Source: Primulina eburnea
Lineage: Eukaryota > Streptophyta > Magnoliopsida > Lamiales > Gesneriaceae
NCBI RefSeq assembly: GCF_022965805.1
Contig: NC_133104.1
Span: 40,344,682-40,408,681, forward strand
Direction: 5' to 3'
DNA length: 64,000 nt
Position numbers and translations under genes: made by a program. This document shows, in pieces, positions 48,360-59,832 of the stretch. Position 1 is the first letter of the stretch. Each line of letters begins with the position of its first letter. The notes beneath the pieces are model-generated. The model was not told where the DNA came from and searched no databases. It saw only the letters and a program-made list of their open reading frames with translations.

Positions 48360-51300
48360 TCACAGAAGTATCCAGCCCAAGACGCCACTATTCTCAAGTC
48401 CTGCCTTTACTTTCACGTATCCGTTAGGTAAACTTCTCAGTGCTTGCTCTAAATGCTCGGACTCCTGCATAGATCACCATTAGAGAAGAGAGTATAATAC
48501 CAACACCAATGTAGGTTTCTTAGAAGACTTAAACATATCATAAAGGAAAAGCAGAATGGAAGATGAAAGGCCATGGAAGTATCAATAGTGAAAAACTTCG
48601 AAATTGAATACATTAACCATTTTTTGGGTAAATTGAACGCTACCCCAAAGGGGTAGCAGCCATCCTGGCCATTGATGCTCCCCAAGGATACTACCCTTAG
48701 AATAGAATCGAACTCTGCCACAAAGAGACGCGACAAATTGTTCATCAGCAAGTTGATCTTTTTTCTTTCGGAACTAAATAAGAACTGCATTTGTTCTACA
48801 TTGCATCACTACTGAAATCCTAGAAACACAACTTGCATTATGTCTTCCTCGTTTCCCTTTCACATTCCCAACAACTTTCAATTTAAAATTTATGATTCGC
48901 CAAGAAATTTCAAATATAAGCGTCACCGTCACGTTCTGGCTAAAAAAAAATTATTCATCAACATCCTCCTCATTGGCCTACAATCCCAAGCAACCAACAA
49001 ATATCAAATTCATAAATTACTCTCGCAGGGTACTAGTGTAGGGAGAAAAAGCCTGAAAAAGAAAAAGCAAAGAGAACATAATGATACGGATTGGGAAGAC
49101 CCAAAGAAGCTAAAGCAACCACGTATAAAGGTCACGCTTGAAGAAGGCTCGGGAGATAAGAAAACTAAGGCCCACCAAGGGAAAATATATATTAGATGAG
49201 TTGTTTCTTATGGCATCGAGGTTTTTTTTGTCTATCCTGTGCTAGGGGTAAGGGGATATTCTTATTTGAAAGGTTTGAAGAGAGAGAGGACTGTTATGGA
49301 CTGCTCATTCCATATTTCTAGACTTCTTATTAGTTGCTTCCAGAAATATTTAGATTTCATATTCCGTTCCTTGTGTTTTTTACTATTGCTACATTGAGTT
49401 TCTCATTTGTGTTGAATTAGAGAATCTTGAATACATCCAGTAGAGGCAAAAACTCAAGAAGCTGGAAACAATGGCCACGCTCTTCAAAGAGAAGTTTTTA
49501 GACGTGGAAGAGAAGCTTGAATACATCCAAATCCATGGAAAGAATAAGAGGTTTCAAGAGTCATGGTGAGTTATTGCTGTCCATCACGAGTTCTTTGGGA
49601 GCTGCCGGCAAGGAAAAGGAGTTGAAGCAAAATTAAGAGCCAGAAACGGGAGCAAATGCAGAGAATGGAAATTTCAGGACAGAGCAGTTTTTAGATCCAA
49701 AAAAAGCTTTAATGCCCATGTAAATCGTCCGGAGCATTTGCATAATCTAGTGAATGATTTGGCCGAGGATGAGAATGTTTTTGATAGAGAACTCTTGTCT
49801 GTGGAAGAAACCATGCAGGAGACAGTGTCCGAAGAGTTGGGATCGTTAGACATTAGAGTGCTTGGGATTCCTTTATACATGGTAGGAGGAATTTCACCAC
49901 CTCCTACAATGAAGCTTCTAGGTACGAGGAATTTCACAACCTTGTATAACGAATCTGCTAGGTACGCTGGAATGATTGACAGTGGCGCTAGCTACAATTT
50001 TGTCACAAGTACCATGCAAGAAATTTGGATCTCCCAACTTCAGATACACCTGACTTATTGGTGTAGCAGGGATATGGATATCAACTGCCAAAAGGATGTG
50101 CAAGGGAGTAAATGTTGACTCTGTGAAACAAAAATTAATATCTCAAGATGGAGTGGCATTAAATCCGGGGACATATGAATAATAATACTACATATTCATG
50201 CAAATACATAAGAGCAAGATGATTGACGGAAACCTGAAGTTTAAAGTAATGTTATTCAAACAAGAACCATAGTGGAGGAATAGACATATATGATTCAACA
50301 ACTGTATCACTAGCAGTGACTGAGAAAAGAGATTGAGAAGAATTCCAAACTCACAGATGCAGATGATGCGCGTCTCTCCCTATATGCTTCCACTTCATCA
50401 GGAAATGCTTGGTCCAGTTCCTCAAGCAGATGCCTTCGCAAGGCCTTCATTAGATGACAAGGATAAAATTACACCATATTCAGTTGAAAAAGAAAAGTTT
50501 TTAGAACATCTAGACTTGCATAATGATAAACAGAAAATGATGTGTAGGTTACAAAATAAAATACATTGGAAATCATATCAGTAACTCTAAAACTCTAAGA
50601 CACGCAAAATCACTAAGGAAACCATAATGTTGAGTTTCCACAGCGAAAATGAATGAAAAGAAAGAATCAGATGGGCTAGAATCAACTAATGACATGTTTA
50701 AATATTATAAAACAGGACTTCCTATTTATGGGCCTCAAGCCTTTAGCTTCAGCGACAGGTCGTCGATGACACAAGAATAGTCATATGAAGTAATCAGATT
50801 TCATCTATGCTTCTCTTGCCCCATTTTTACCGGGGGCATGCATTAATGACATAGCATATTAACTTAAACACCGAGCTTTAGTTAACAAAAGGGCCATAAT
50901 CATTGGTTGCAGACAAAATACTAACAAAGACTCAAACAAGAACTTGACAAAGTTAAGCATGAGTCTACTTATGGTAAGATCAAAGTGAAATTTTCAAAGA
51001 AAAACACCAACCTTAAAGGAATCTGTTTTCCCTTTGAAATTTTTAAATTCTTGGCAATGCAACCGTTCAACATATCCTGTGTGAATTTATCTGGATTCTT
51101 CCCATCATCTATCAAACTGGGCCCAATTCATTAGTCACATCATTATACTAGGACGTTGAAAACAACTACGGAAGAAAAGCCAAGACCCTAAGTGATTTAT
51201 ATACGTGGCTCTCGTTAGGAGACATGTCTCATGTCCGAGGGAATGAGAGGCATTAGAAGCACCCCTCATCCGCTTGTAATTAAAATAAAAATGTGCATCT

Positions 51301-51450
51301 GAAAAGGTCTATTTCCATGAAAAAAATATTACTTTAGAACATCCATGGGCACCTGAATGTTGCAGTTTTTGGCCAATCTCGTCATGTTGTCCAGCTCCAA
51401 CACCAAGTTACTCCTTGAACCCAACATAATAAAAGAACTCTCAGCAGCCA
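48360..51450 (-). pseudogene. MED10: Mediator subunit 10 (MED10) remnant, 5'-truncated and frameshifted
   Basis: Four minus-strand exon-like pieces line up with plant MED10, a middle-module subunit of Mediator. At about 51450-51333 there is NLVLELDNMTRLAKNCNIQV, then PMDVLN. At 51116-51012 there is LIDDGKNPDKFTQDMLNGCI. At 50444-50355 there is ALRRHLLEELDQAFPDEVEA. At 48464-48360 there is LEQALRSLPNGYVKVKAGL before a stop. Splice signals are preserved at the junctions, so it arose from an intron-containing gene. The N-terminal third of MED10 is not found upstream, and the second piece is one base short near its end (GGGAAAACAG), which breaks the frame before the third. The last intron (48465-50354) contains a retroelement fragment. 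A functional gene with an assembly error cannot be excluded, but the missing N-terminus favours a pseudogene. Confidence 0.75.
49438..50170 (+). mobile_element. Ty3/gypsy gag-protease fragment
   Basis: The plus strand encodes a broken retroelement stretch: a gag-like charged region (MATLFKEKFLDVEEKLEYI) with stops, then a region with ISPPPTMKLLGT followed by GMIDSGASYNFV (near 49970-50010). That last motif is the active-site D-S/T-G-A of a retropepsin as found in plant gypsy polyproteins. Frame breaks follow immediately. It lies in the last intron of the MED10 remnant, in opposite orientation. No LTRs were found. Confidence 0.55.
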
Positions 51451-52324
51451 AACAGACTTAACGGTGACTTCAGATCCAAAAATGAGCGCGCAAATATCCA
51501 TGAATTTATCTATTGTAGCAAAAATCGACAACTATCTTCTCCAAAAACGAATGTAAATACTATCATATCAAATTACAAGCATACTGAATCATGCGAATGA
51601 CTTCAAAATTGATAAATAGTCCAAACCCAAAAACCGTAAATAGCCTGATTATTTGGTAATTATGGAGACGAACACTAATTAGATATTAACTCAAGTTTTT
51701 AATTAATAAATAAACAAATAGATAAATATAAATATTAAATTAAAGATAAAAAAATATAAATTTGGTTTTAAATGGATATTTGGTAATCAAACTAAATTAT
51801 ATTAAATATTGTATCAATAAAATAAATAAACACAAATAGTGCAAACACAAAAACTGTAAATAACCTAATATTAATTAGTAATGTAAGGGGACAAACACTA
51901 ATTATATATTAAATTAATACATAAACAATATAATTTTATTAAATAACATGCATTTTAATAGCATATAGGAGCATACAAGCACTTCCATAATAATCACTGT
52001 TGCAATTTGCATCTACGTGAATAGATTTGAAACCACCAAATATAAATTTATTAAAGCAATCGAATAGGCAAATCGTACAAGTATATATAATTAAATTTTA
52101 CAGGTAAAAATGCAATTTGCCCAACTATATTTGTAGGGAAAGGAACCTATTTGCCACATAATTAGGCAAATCGTACAAGTATATATAATTAAATTTTACA
52201 ATTTTTGACATACACAATTAGCACCGATGTGAGACGTGTAAAAACCACAAGATGTGGAAAATGAATACAAAGGCTAGCTTATTGTATGAATTGCTTCTAG
52301 TGTATCACTGCCAGATCCACCTAT
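51451..52324. other. AT-rich DNA with short duplications
   Basis: No gene. Two sets of direct repeats are visible: AGGCAAATCGTACAAGTATA at about 52067 and again at about 52164, continuing TATAATTAAATTTTAC; and a longer diverged pair at about 51615-51700 and 51833-51920 sharing CAAAAACTGTAAATA and GACAAACACTAATTA-like sequence. Confidence 0.6.
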
Positions 52325-55300
52325 CTATACCACAACGTGGTGAAGATCATGAGTGTTACCAATACTCTTCGAATCCTGCAACTTTGTAGAAGGTGCTGTG
52401 GTCGAAGATCTAGATTGCTCCAAGTATTCCAAGAAATCCATTACCACAGGATCGGTCCACGGAGCCCCAAATGGAGCTTCACAGCCCGCAACCCAACCCA
52501 AATGCCCACCTTTGGGTGTAACTATCAACATGCAGTAGGGGTTTTTCTGATGTTGCAAAAGGTGTAAAAGAGTTAATTCACACAAACCATGTACCAAGAA
52601 AAAAGGACAACCATTTGACATTATAAATCGATGTAATTCAAAATCGATGTAACTCAAAAAGTACCAAGATGTTCGCACATGGTATTTTGCAAGCTGTCTT
52701 GTAGAGCAACTTTCACAATGAAAATATGTATTTTAGTCCTTTGGGTCCTTCAAGTACTAAAATATATTGATAATAATGAAATACTTTTTTATCTTCAGTT
52801 CAAATGAGGCAAGAGGCGGCTTAAAGTGGATGAGGTGATGAATAAATACTATAAATGCAACAGACTAAAAAGAGCCTCGTAAACCTTGATGTCTTCGCGA
52901 GGAATTCCACGAGATGGTGCGATTGGATCATTCTCAGCCTGAAATTTAGCAAGAAAAGCGTTGTGCAACAAAGAGGCGCCAAGGCAAAGGAAGGATAAAC
53001 ATAGAAGAATAAACAAAATCCTGAATTGAGGCATTGATATAGATAAGCATTTTGATGACAAATACTTGGAAAGTCGGAATCAAGTGCATTCAACATAAAC
53101 ATATTAGAGTTTTCATGAAGCTTTCTCTTCTCAGGAAAGAGTAAGTTTTTTACCCACTTCTTTCACGGTAATATTAAACCCGCCATGAATACCTTACACA
53201 AATGTTTTTTTATGCATGTTTATTTTCCAAACACCTTTTTTGTGCCTCCATAACTGTTGGGAATACTTTATCGTATGCTTATATGCAAATTCCAAGATTT
53301 TTCAAGAATCATTTAAAAGATAAAATGTTAGAGCATTGGAAATTACAAGTTTTTTTAACTTCCATAAAAGTCATATTTCGTTTTAGAAAGTTGAAAAATA
53401 TGTATTCAGCAGTCTCATGAACCTCAAAATATCTTGCCTGGATGCAGAGAAGAGGTATTGAAACATTCCTTATGGAATCTGAGCTGCTCGACTTTGAGTA
53501 GTAGTCATCCACCGATTCAAACCCAAATGAAACTGAAAGAGTGATAAATGGGGCAGTTGGTGCAAGGTTTCACACATTTATAGATGTATAGAATATGCAA
53601 ACCTCTTGTAAGTCCCTCATCAAATTCTCTCACAGATTTGGCATTAGCAGCCAATGGGATATTAAAGTCACCTCCCATATCCTCAAACAGAAGAGCATGT
53701 CTGCAGCCAAAAGTCGTTTGTTATATATAACGTACAATCACCGTAATATATCTGAAATAATAGTAGATAATCAAATGATTTTCAAAGGTTACCTCTTAAA
53801 TATTTTGCACAATGAGTTTGCTAAAGCTTTGTCATAAACAATGTTAAAGCCCTTACGAAAGTCTTCATCAGCAACTACCAAATTGAAAGGGTTGCATAAC
53901 GATATGGCACCAGAAAGAGGGCAAGGATGAAACTCCTGTAAAAAAAGAAGTTTGAATAAGACAGACTGAGAATTTTATAAAGCAAAAATATGGGAGATCG
54001 TACATGTACACAAACTGAACAGACAGTTACAAGTAGTCCAATAGTTTTTCCATGATTCAACTGCATATCTTGATTTAGGGAAGCATCTCGATATAACAAT
54101 TTCAGAACACTAGCATGTATTTTGCTTCAGTTCAAGATAAAATAACCCAAGTATGCATTGCATGCAAGTGAAAGACAGAACTGAAGGTACCAAGATGCAA
54201 AATGTATAATTTATTTAGGAGTGGACATTTCAGATTTCGTGTTTGTGAGGTTCAAATTGACTGCACACTTTGTACCATAGCCAAGTCAATAACATGATCA
54301 ATCAGTTAGCAGGTGACACTTCGAAAAGTTAGCTGATTGAAACACAAGCAAATATAATGAACCAGGACTGAAGGCTAGTCAGCTGACATTGAACTAAAAC
54401 CCCTTAATGATTCATCTACCTCGACTTTAAAAAACTGCAGAGCCGTTAGTGGAGTGAAGCATTCAGAATACAAGATATCTTCTCTTCAGAATTATTTCAT
54501 TTATTAGTCCTACAACAGTAATTAAACCTTTTAATTATTATGCGATAGAACTACATGGAAAGAAAAAAATTTGTAACTTGATTTACATGTATTATGATCC
54601 AAATCTCCAATATACACCTAGTCTTGGTCCAGCTAACCTAATTGTCAAAAACACAACAGGCTGTCCAGGTAATTGCACTGTCTGGTTCATTGTTTGCTGA
54701 TGAAGTTCAAGAATTATCATAATCATGTTACAGCTTTTGTTGGAGGGGTGGTGATAAAGGAACTGACTTAGCTATGCACTTGAGCCAACTGACTTTCCAA
54801 GACCAATAGTGGAAATAGATAACCAATTAAACTCGTGGAACCAGATAACTAAATAAACTTTCAAATACAAAGGTCAAAATCTGGGAACTGTTTTGTTGTC
54901 GAGGACTCAAGAATAAGGAAAGGTTTTGTCTCCATCTAAGTAAATCCTTAACAAGATAAGCATAAGAGAATGTTTGGAAACTGCTGGGAAACAAATGAGC
55001 TTCTTGTGAATCTCAATCTACTACTTCCAAGCAGGACCGCATTAATGTAAACATTTGGAAGAGTTTCAAGAAAACATTACCCATCAGTTAGAATTTGGTA
55101 GGATGTTTTATCAACAGACATACAGCTCAGTAAATGTGCTTTGACAAAAAATTACACAGTTTTCAAAACATTAAATAAAACAAGGATAAGAGCACATGTA
55201 GATCTGAAGTCCTATTACCTGACCAACATATCTAACAAGAATATTTGCTCCGAGGGACCAGCCAGCAGCATATAAATTAGCTTTGGGATACCGATTGCCA

Positions 55301-57102
55301 ACATATTCCACAACCTCGGTGATATCTCCCAGAAAGGAAGCTGAATAGAACTGCAGAAATTAGCTAGTCATGAAATAAATACAAGACAATGAAGATAAAA
55401 GTTTCTCCAGCATATGTTCACTATCATAATCAGATAAGTACTGATGCATGATAGCAACCACTGCAGTGTCAACAGTGTCCCCAGCATTTTAACAAAGTTT
55501 GAACTAAGTATCACACACAACTTGAATAACCATTGGAGTGAAAACAGCAACTTCACAAAGTATTTAAAAATTGAAAAAAAAAATAATTCAAAGGAAAAGA
55601 ATTGAAACCCACAAAGACGAGTACCTGAGCTGTGGTCACAGGGCTTTCTCCACAACCTCTGCTATTAAACACCACCCCACGCCATCCTTTACTCCTAGCA
55701 CGCAATAACATATGCCTCACATATGTGTCCCCACTACCGCCAGTCAGACCTGGCTGCAAACACCCATTGTCAAACACCAGTTTACCTCACACCACTTAGC
55801 ACAATATTGCTTGCCAAGAAATAACAACATTGTAAATCATTCCGTGCAATCCACAACTGATTATTCTCTTCAACTTTATTATACTGATTGAGCTTCAAAA
55901 TTTAAAATTTGGTTATTTCCTATTACTTGCAATACAAGACATTTTTCCTGGGGCACAATTCACCAAGACAAGCTGTGACACTTCCCACATATAAAATATG
56001 AAATGAAAGTTTAATAAATGTCTTTGCTAGATAATCTGTTGTACAATTGAATCTTTAGTTTGAGAAAAGTCTTCACTATAGATGTGGAATAACACTAAAT
56101 GTGTGATGTGAACTCCCCAACGGCATTCATTCTTAAAATAAGGCAATTATAGTATCCTGTTACACTTCAAATGTGAAAGGGGAGATTTTATCAGACCTCT
56201 GGCTATGAAACCAATTTACATAGTTGTACTTCTGCTCGAGTTTTCAGTTAACCCTCAATTCCCAAGGTCTTATGGATCTCATAGGATTGAATGATAGACG
56301 TATATGACTTTGGTCAATTATTTTCACAAAACAAATATAAATTATTTTCCAGTAAAATTTATTTACTCCCAAATCTCTTTTGCAAAATCCCACACATAGT
56401 TACTAGAGAAGCGAGTACAAGACGTAGGATCTTCTTTGCAAGAGAGTATGCAGATTTTAACTCAAAAAATTAGACCTTTAGGTATTGAAGTTTTTTCATT
56501 TTGGCATGGTAATCAGTTCTTCAAATATTTTTATGGTTAGCTATGTTTGTTTCTTATTTTGAGTCCTTTTGGATGGGTGATATGGTTCTGGATAGATGAT
56601 GTATCATTGAATTTTGTCATTCAGTATACCCTATGCTTTTAGCCACGAGGCACGTTAGTAAGAAATCTTCTTGATCAGAGAAGAGACTCACCAGCAAAAT
56701 GAGTACAGGAGAATCAGATGGCAAGCTTTTATCATCACCGGATATCCAATCTAGGGAGACAGTGCCGTCGTCTCTAGTGCGGAAACACTGGCGCCGGAAT
56801 CTGACATCAGGGAGTGACCTGTAAAATGCAGAGAAAATAGTCTCCAGGTGTTTATTCCAACCAACGACGGGGTAAGGAGCGTATGGGAGATTAAGCGTAT
56901 TGAACGCAGGAAGGAATGAGTCCACAGCTCCGCCGATCACTTCCAGAGACGGTTGCTGGTTTGTGGAGGAGCCTGGGATAGATACGGCTCGGATATTACG
57001 GAGATTGGCAGTTCTGGAAAAAGTGAGAGTGACGGGAAACTGCGATAGGCGGCGAAGCGAGGAGTACAGCGGGGCGGAGAAGCCGTAGGAGGCTCTCGCC
57101 AT
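52325..57102 (-). CDS. EMB8-like alpha/beta hydrolase (ABHD1/3 type)
   Basis: Eight exons on the minus strand: 57102-56692, 55753-55625, 55350-55219, 53935-53793, 53700-53603, 53532-53438, 52938-52885 and 52546-52325, for 427 aa. It belongs to the embryogenesis-associated EMB8/ABHD1-3 hydrolases, probable esterases or lipases. After an N-terminal stretch rich in Ser and Arg that could be a plastid transit peptide come YAPYPVVGWNKHLETIF, the oxyanion-side PGLTGGSGDTYVRHM, and the nucleophile elbow GWSLGAN (Ser212). Asp340 in AENDPIAP and His369 in GGHLGWVAG complete a plausible catalytic triad. Intron 6 begins with GC (CAG|GCAAGA), since splicing there is needed to join CIQ to AENDP in frame. 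The substrate is unknown. The large intron 3 (53936-55218) holds nothing recognisable. Confidence 0.88.
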
Positions 57103-57501
57103 GGGTGGGTAAGAGGGAGAAACGAGTGGTTAGTTAGAGTTGGGTAAGAATAAATTGTTTTGTTTATATCAAAATATATATTAAAAAAAATTAAAATTGT
57201 GATAAATTTCTAAATTATCATTTTTGGCTAATTCAAATCATTATATTTATTTGTTAAACAAATAAATATATAATATTAAGTTATTACATACTACGGTCTA
57301 CGTAGCAAATAAATCAATTATATTATTTAACAATTAACAAACTAAAAATAATATTTTTTTTTGAAAACAAAAATAATATTATTTGATAGTACGAATAACA
57401 ATAAATATTGTAAAATATTAAATGAACTTATTATTAGAAATATTCATACATTTGACAAATGAAATAACTAAATAAGGTTGAGTACTACCGATTTTATTAA
57501 A

Positions 57502-57692
57502 AGCAAAAACTTATGTGAGACGGCTTTATGAGTCGTATTTTGTTAGACGGATCTCTCATTTGGGTCATCCATGAAAAAGTATTCTTTTTTATGCTAAAAG
57601 TATTACTTTTTATTGTGAATATCGGTAGGATTGACTCATCTCACATATAAAGATTCACGAGTCCGTCTCACAAGAGACCTACTTTTTATTAA
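57502..57692. repeat. Palindromic-end MITE, copy C
   Basis: An uninterrupted copy of about 190 bp, in the opposite orientation to copies A and B. It starts CAAAAACTTATGTGAGACGG, includes TGGGTCATCCATGAAAAAGT and TATTACTTTTTATTGTGAAT, and ends near GTCCGTCTCACAAGAGACC. It shows the expected full length of the family without insertions. Confidence 0.75.
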
Positions 57693-58284
57693 ATAACTAT
57701 CGAACCGATTTCATTCTAATAGTTAATTTTGATATAATTTTTTTAAATCTATATTATATATAAAAATCTAGATACTTAGTGATCTCATTTTATGAAATCA
57801 ATTAGTTTTCAGGGAAACACATTATCTATTTAGATGAGTAATGTTTTCATATAATTTTTTTATAACTACACTATCTAATTTACTTTAAAAAATTAAAAAA
57901 TTTACTTCTACAAATTATATATTTAATATAATTTTATTAACGTTATCTAAATAATAATTTAAAACTATAACAAAATTTTATAAACTCGATCTATTAATGA
58001 TAATGATTTATATATATAACAATCATTATTTTATATACATGTATTCGTTCACCAATTTTTGAAGGTTTGTTTATCTATTTGGTTTCTGTTATTTTATAAA
58101 GAAATCGGTCAAACCAAATAAATTGATTAGCTCAATACAATTCTATTTTTTACGAAATTCATTTTTATATTAGATTTTGAAAATAAACTTCTAATTTTAA
58201 TTTTTTCTAACAATTCAGTTATTGATTGATATAATGGATTTTAATTTGATTTCATGACAAATTTGTTTGGTTCATATGTTATTT

Positions 58285-58289
<5 letters not shown>

Positions 58290-58321
<32 letters not shown>
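58290..58321. repeat. (TTA)n microsatellite
   Basis: A pure TAT/ATT trinucleotide run about 250 bp upstream of the aldolase start codon. Confidence 0.9.
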
Positions 58322-58567
58322 TGTTTCTATCTCGCAAACGACAACGTGAGAGTTAAATTTCCTTCAATGAAGGGAAGCTTTTTGTGTATTGAGTCATCAT
58401 GATTTATCTCTTCTCACATTCTTGTCGAGCCGGAGATAAATGACACATGAGACGAGCAATTTAACCTTTAGAACAAGACTCTGATTACATTCACGTGCAC
58501 ACTCCAACTGGCAAGACTCGCAGCTCGTGGGGTGATTTTATCCACAAAGAACTCACTTTTACTAACA

Positions 58568-59647
58568 ATGGCGTTCTTATCGTCTCCGCTCCGCACCTCT
58601 CTTTCTTCTTCTTCGCTCTCAACTCTCAGAAATTCTCACCCACTCGCAAATCCCAAAACCAGTTCCTCAACATTTCAACACTTTACATTTCCATCATCAA
58701 AATCCCTGATTCCGAATTTCAAACCCTTCAAATTCGCCGCCGCTCCCTCTACCATAGCCGTCGAAACGGACTCTTCCACGGATTCCCTCAAAGCCCGCCT
58801 CAAGAAAGGAGAAACCCTTTATGGCATCTTCCTCCTCGCATTTTCGCCTACCCTTGCCGAGATCGCCGGCTTGGCTGGCTACGACTTCGCCGTGGTGGAC
58901 ATGGAGCACGGTCATGGAGGAATCTCGGATGCACTTCCTTGCCTCCACGCCCTCGCCGCCACCAACACCGCAGCCATCCTCCGCCTTCCAGAGTCCTCGG
59001 CCGCCTTGGCCAAAAGAGCCCTTGACCTCGGTCCTCAAGGGATCATGTTCCCCATGATTGACAGTGCCAAGTCAGCCCGCAAAGCTGTCTCGTACTGTCT
59101 ATTTCCTCCTAAAGGCGTCCGCGGGTCTGCCCACCCGATTGTTCGGGCCTCGGGCTACGGCATTAACGAAGGGTATCTAAGCAAGTACGAAGAGGAGTTG
59201 CTGATAATGTGCCAGGTGGAATGCGAAGATGGCGTGAAGAAAATCGATGAAATCGCGGCAGTGGACGGCGTTGATTGCATACAGATGGGGCCGCTGGACT
59301 TGAGCGCAAGCATGGGGTATCTATGTGACCCAGGGCACAAGAAGGTGAAGGAAGCACTGCGGGGAGCAGAGAAGGCGGTGCTCAAGTCAGGTAAAGCATA
59401 TTTATCTGGTTTCGTGATGCCCCATGACGGGGCGGAGGAGTTGCAGCGGAGAGGGTATCACATGGTGGCTGGGGCGGCGGATGTTGGATTGTTTAGAAGT
59501 GCAGCGGTGGAGGATGTGAAGAAATTCAAGAATGCTGCTAAACGAAAGCACGATGAGGAAACTGAGGAGAAGGAGAAGGAGAAGGAGAAGGAGAAGGGGA
59601 AAGGGAAGGAGAAAGAGAAGAAGGAAGATGAGAAAATACCGGAGTGA
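58568..59647 (+). CDS. HpcH/HpaI-family aldolase, plastid-targeted, with charged tail
   Basis: A single exon of 359 aa. HpcH/HpaI enzymes are metal-dependent class II aldolases cleaving 2-keto-3-deoxy acids. The first 60 residues are rich in Ser, Pro and basic residues with almost no acidic ones, fitting a plastid transit peptide. The TIM-barrel core has DMEHGHGG (His114/His116 region), ILRLP (Arg139), FPMIDSAKSARKAV, FPPKGVRGSA, and the metal ligands Glu218 in QVECEDG and Asp244 in GPLDLSASMG. The closest plant gene type is At4g10750, whose substrate is not established. After about residue 324 comes KRKHDEE and then a Lys/Glu-only repeat tail to the stop, encoded by repeated GAGAAG units; this is outside the enzyme fold. 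The ATG at 58568 is chosen because the longer frame begins with GTG. Confidence 0.9.
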   Translation: MAFLSSPLRTSLSSSSLSTLRNSHPLANPKTSSSTFQHFTFPSSKSLIPNFKPFKFAAAPSTIAVETDSSTDSLKARLKKGETLYGIFLLAFSPTLAEIAGLAGYDFAVVDMEHGHGGISDALPCLHALAATNTAAILRLPESSAALAKRALDLGPQGIMFPMIDSAKSARKAVSYCLFPPKGVRGSAHPIVRASGYGINEGYLSKYEEELLIMCQVECEDGVKKIDEIAAVDGVDCIQMGPLDLSASMGYLCDPGHKKVKEALRGAEKAVLKSGKAYLSGFVMPHDGAEELQRRGYHMVAGAADVGLFRSAAVEDVKKFKNAAKRKHDEETEEKEKEKEKEKGKGKEKEKKEDEKIPE

Positions 59648-59798
59648 ATGAGTTTCCTTCTTGGTATCGATTTTTCCTTATATATTAGATGGTTTTAATT
59701 CCTCTCTGGAAATAGGAAATGGTGACTTTTATGTATCTTTTAAATACTAGCAAGTCGAGTTCAATCTATCGCAGTAGATTTGTTGTCCAAATTTTGTC

Positions 59799-59832
<34 letters not shown>

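Larger units (their letters stand above)
57103..58567. other. Divergent intergenic region
   Basis: The minus-strand hydrolase and plus-strand aldolase diverge from here, so both promoters lie in this region. Most of it is A/T-rich and includes MITE copy C and a TTA microsatellite. No further gene seen. Confidence 0.5.

Noticed and set aside
48840..49199. 119-codon Lys-rich plus-strand frame
   Set aside because: No domain, no splice support and low-complexity composition. It lies in the MED10 remnant's last intron and next to retroelement debris.
58495..59025. 176-codon frame overlapping the aldolase
   Set aside because: It is an alternative frame of the transit peptide and barrel start; the aldolase frame has all conserved motifs.
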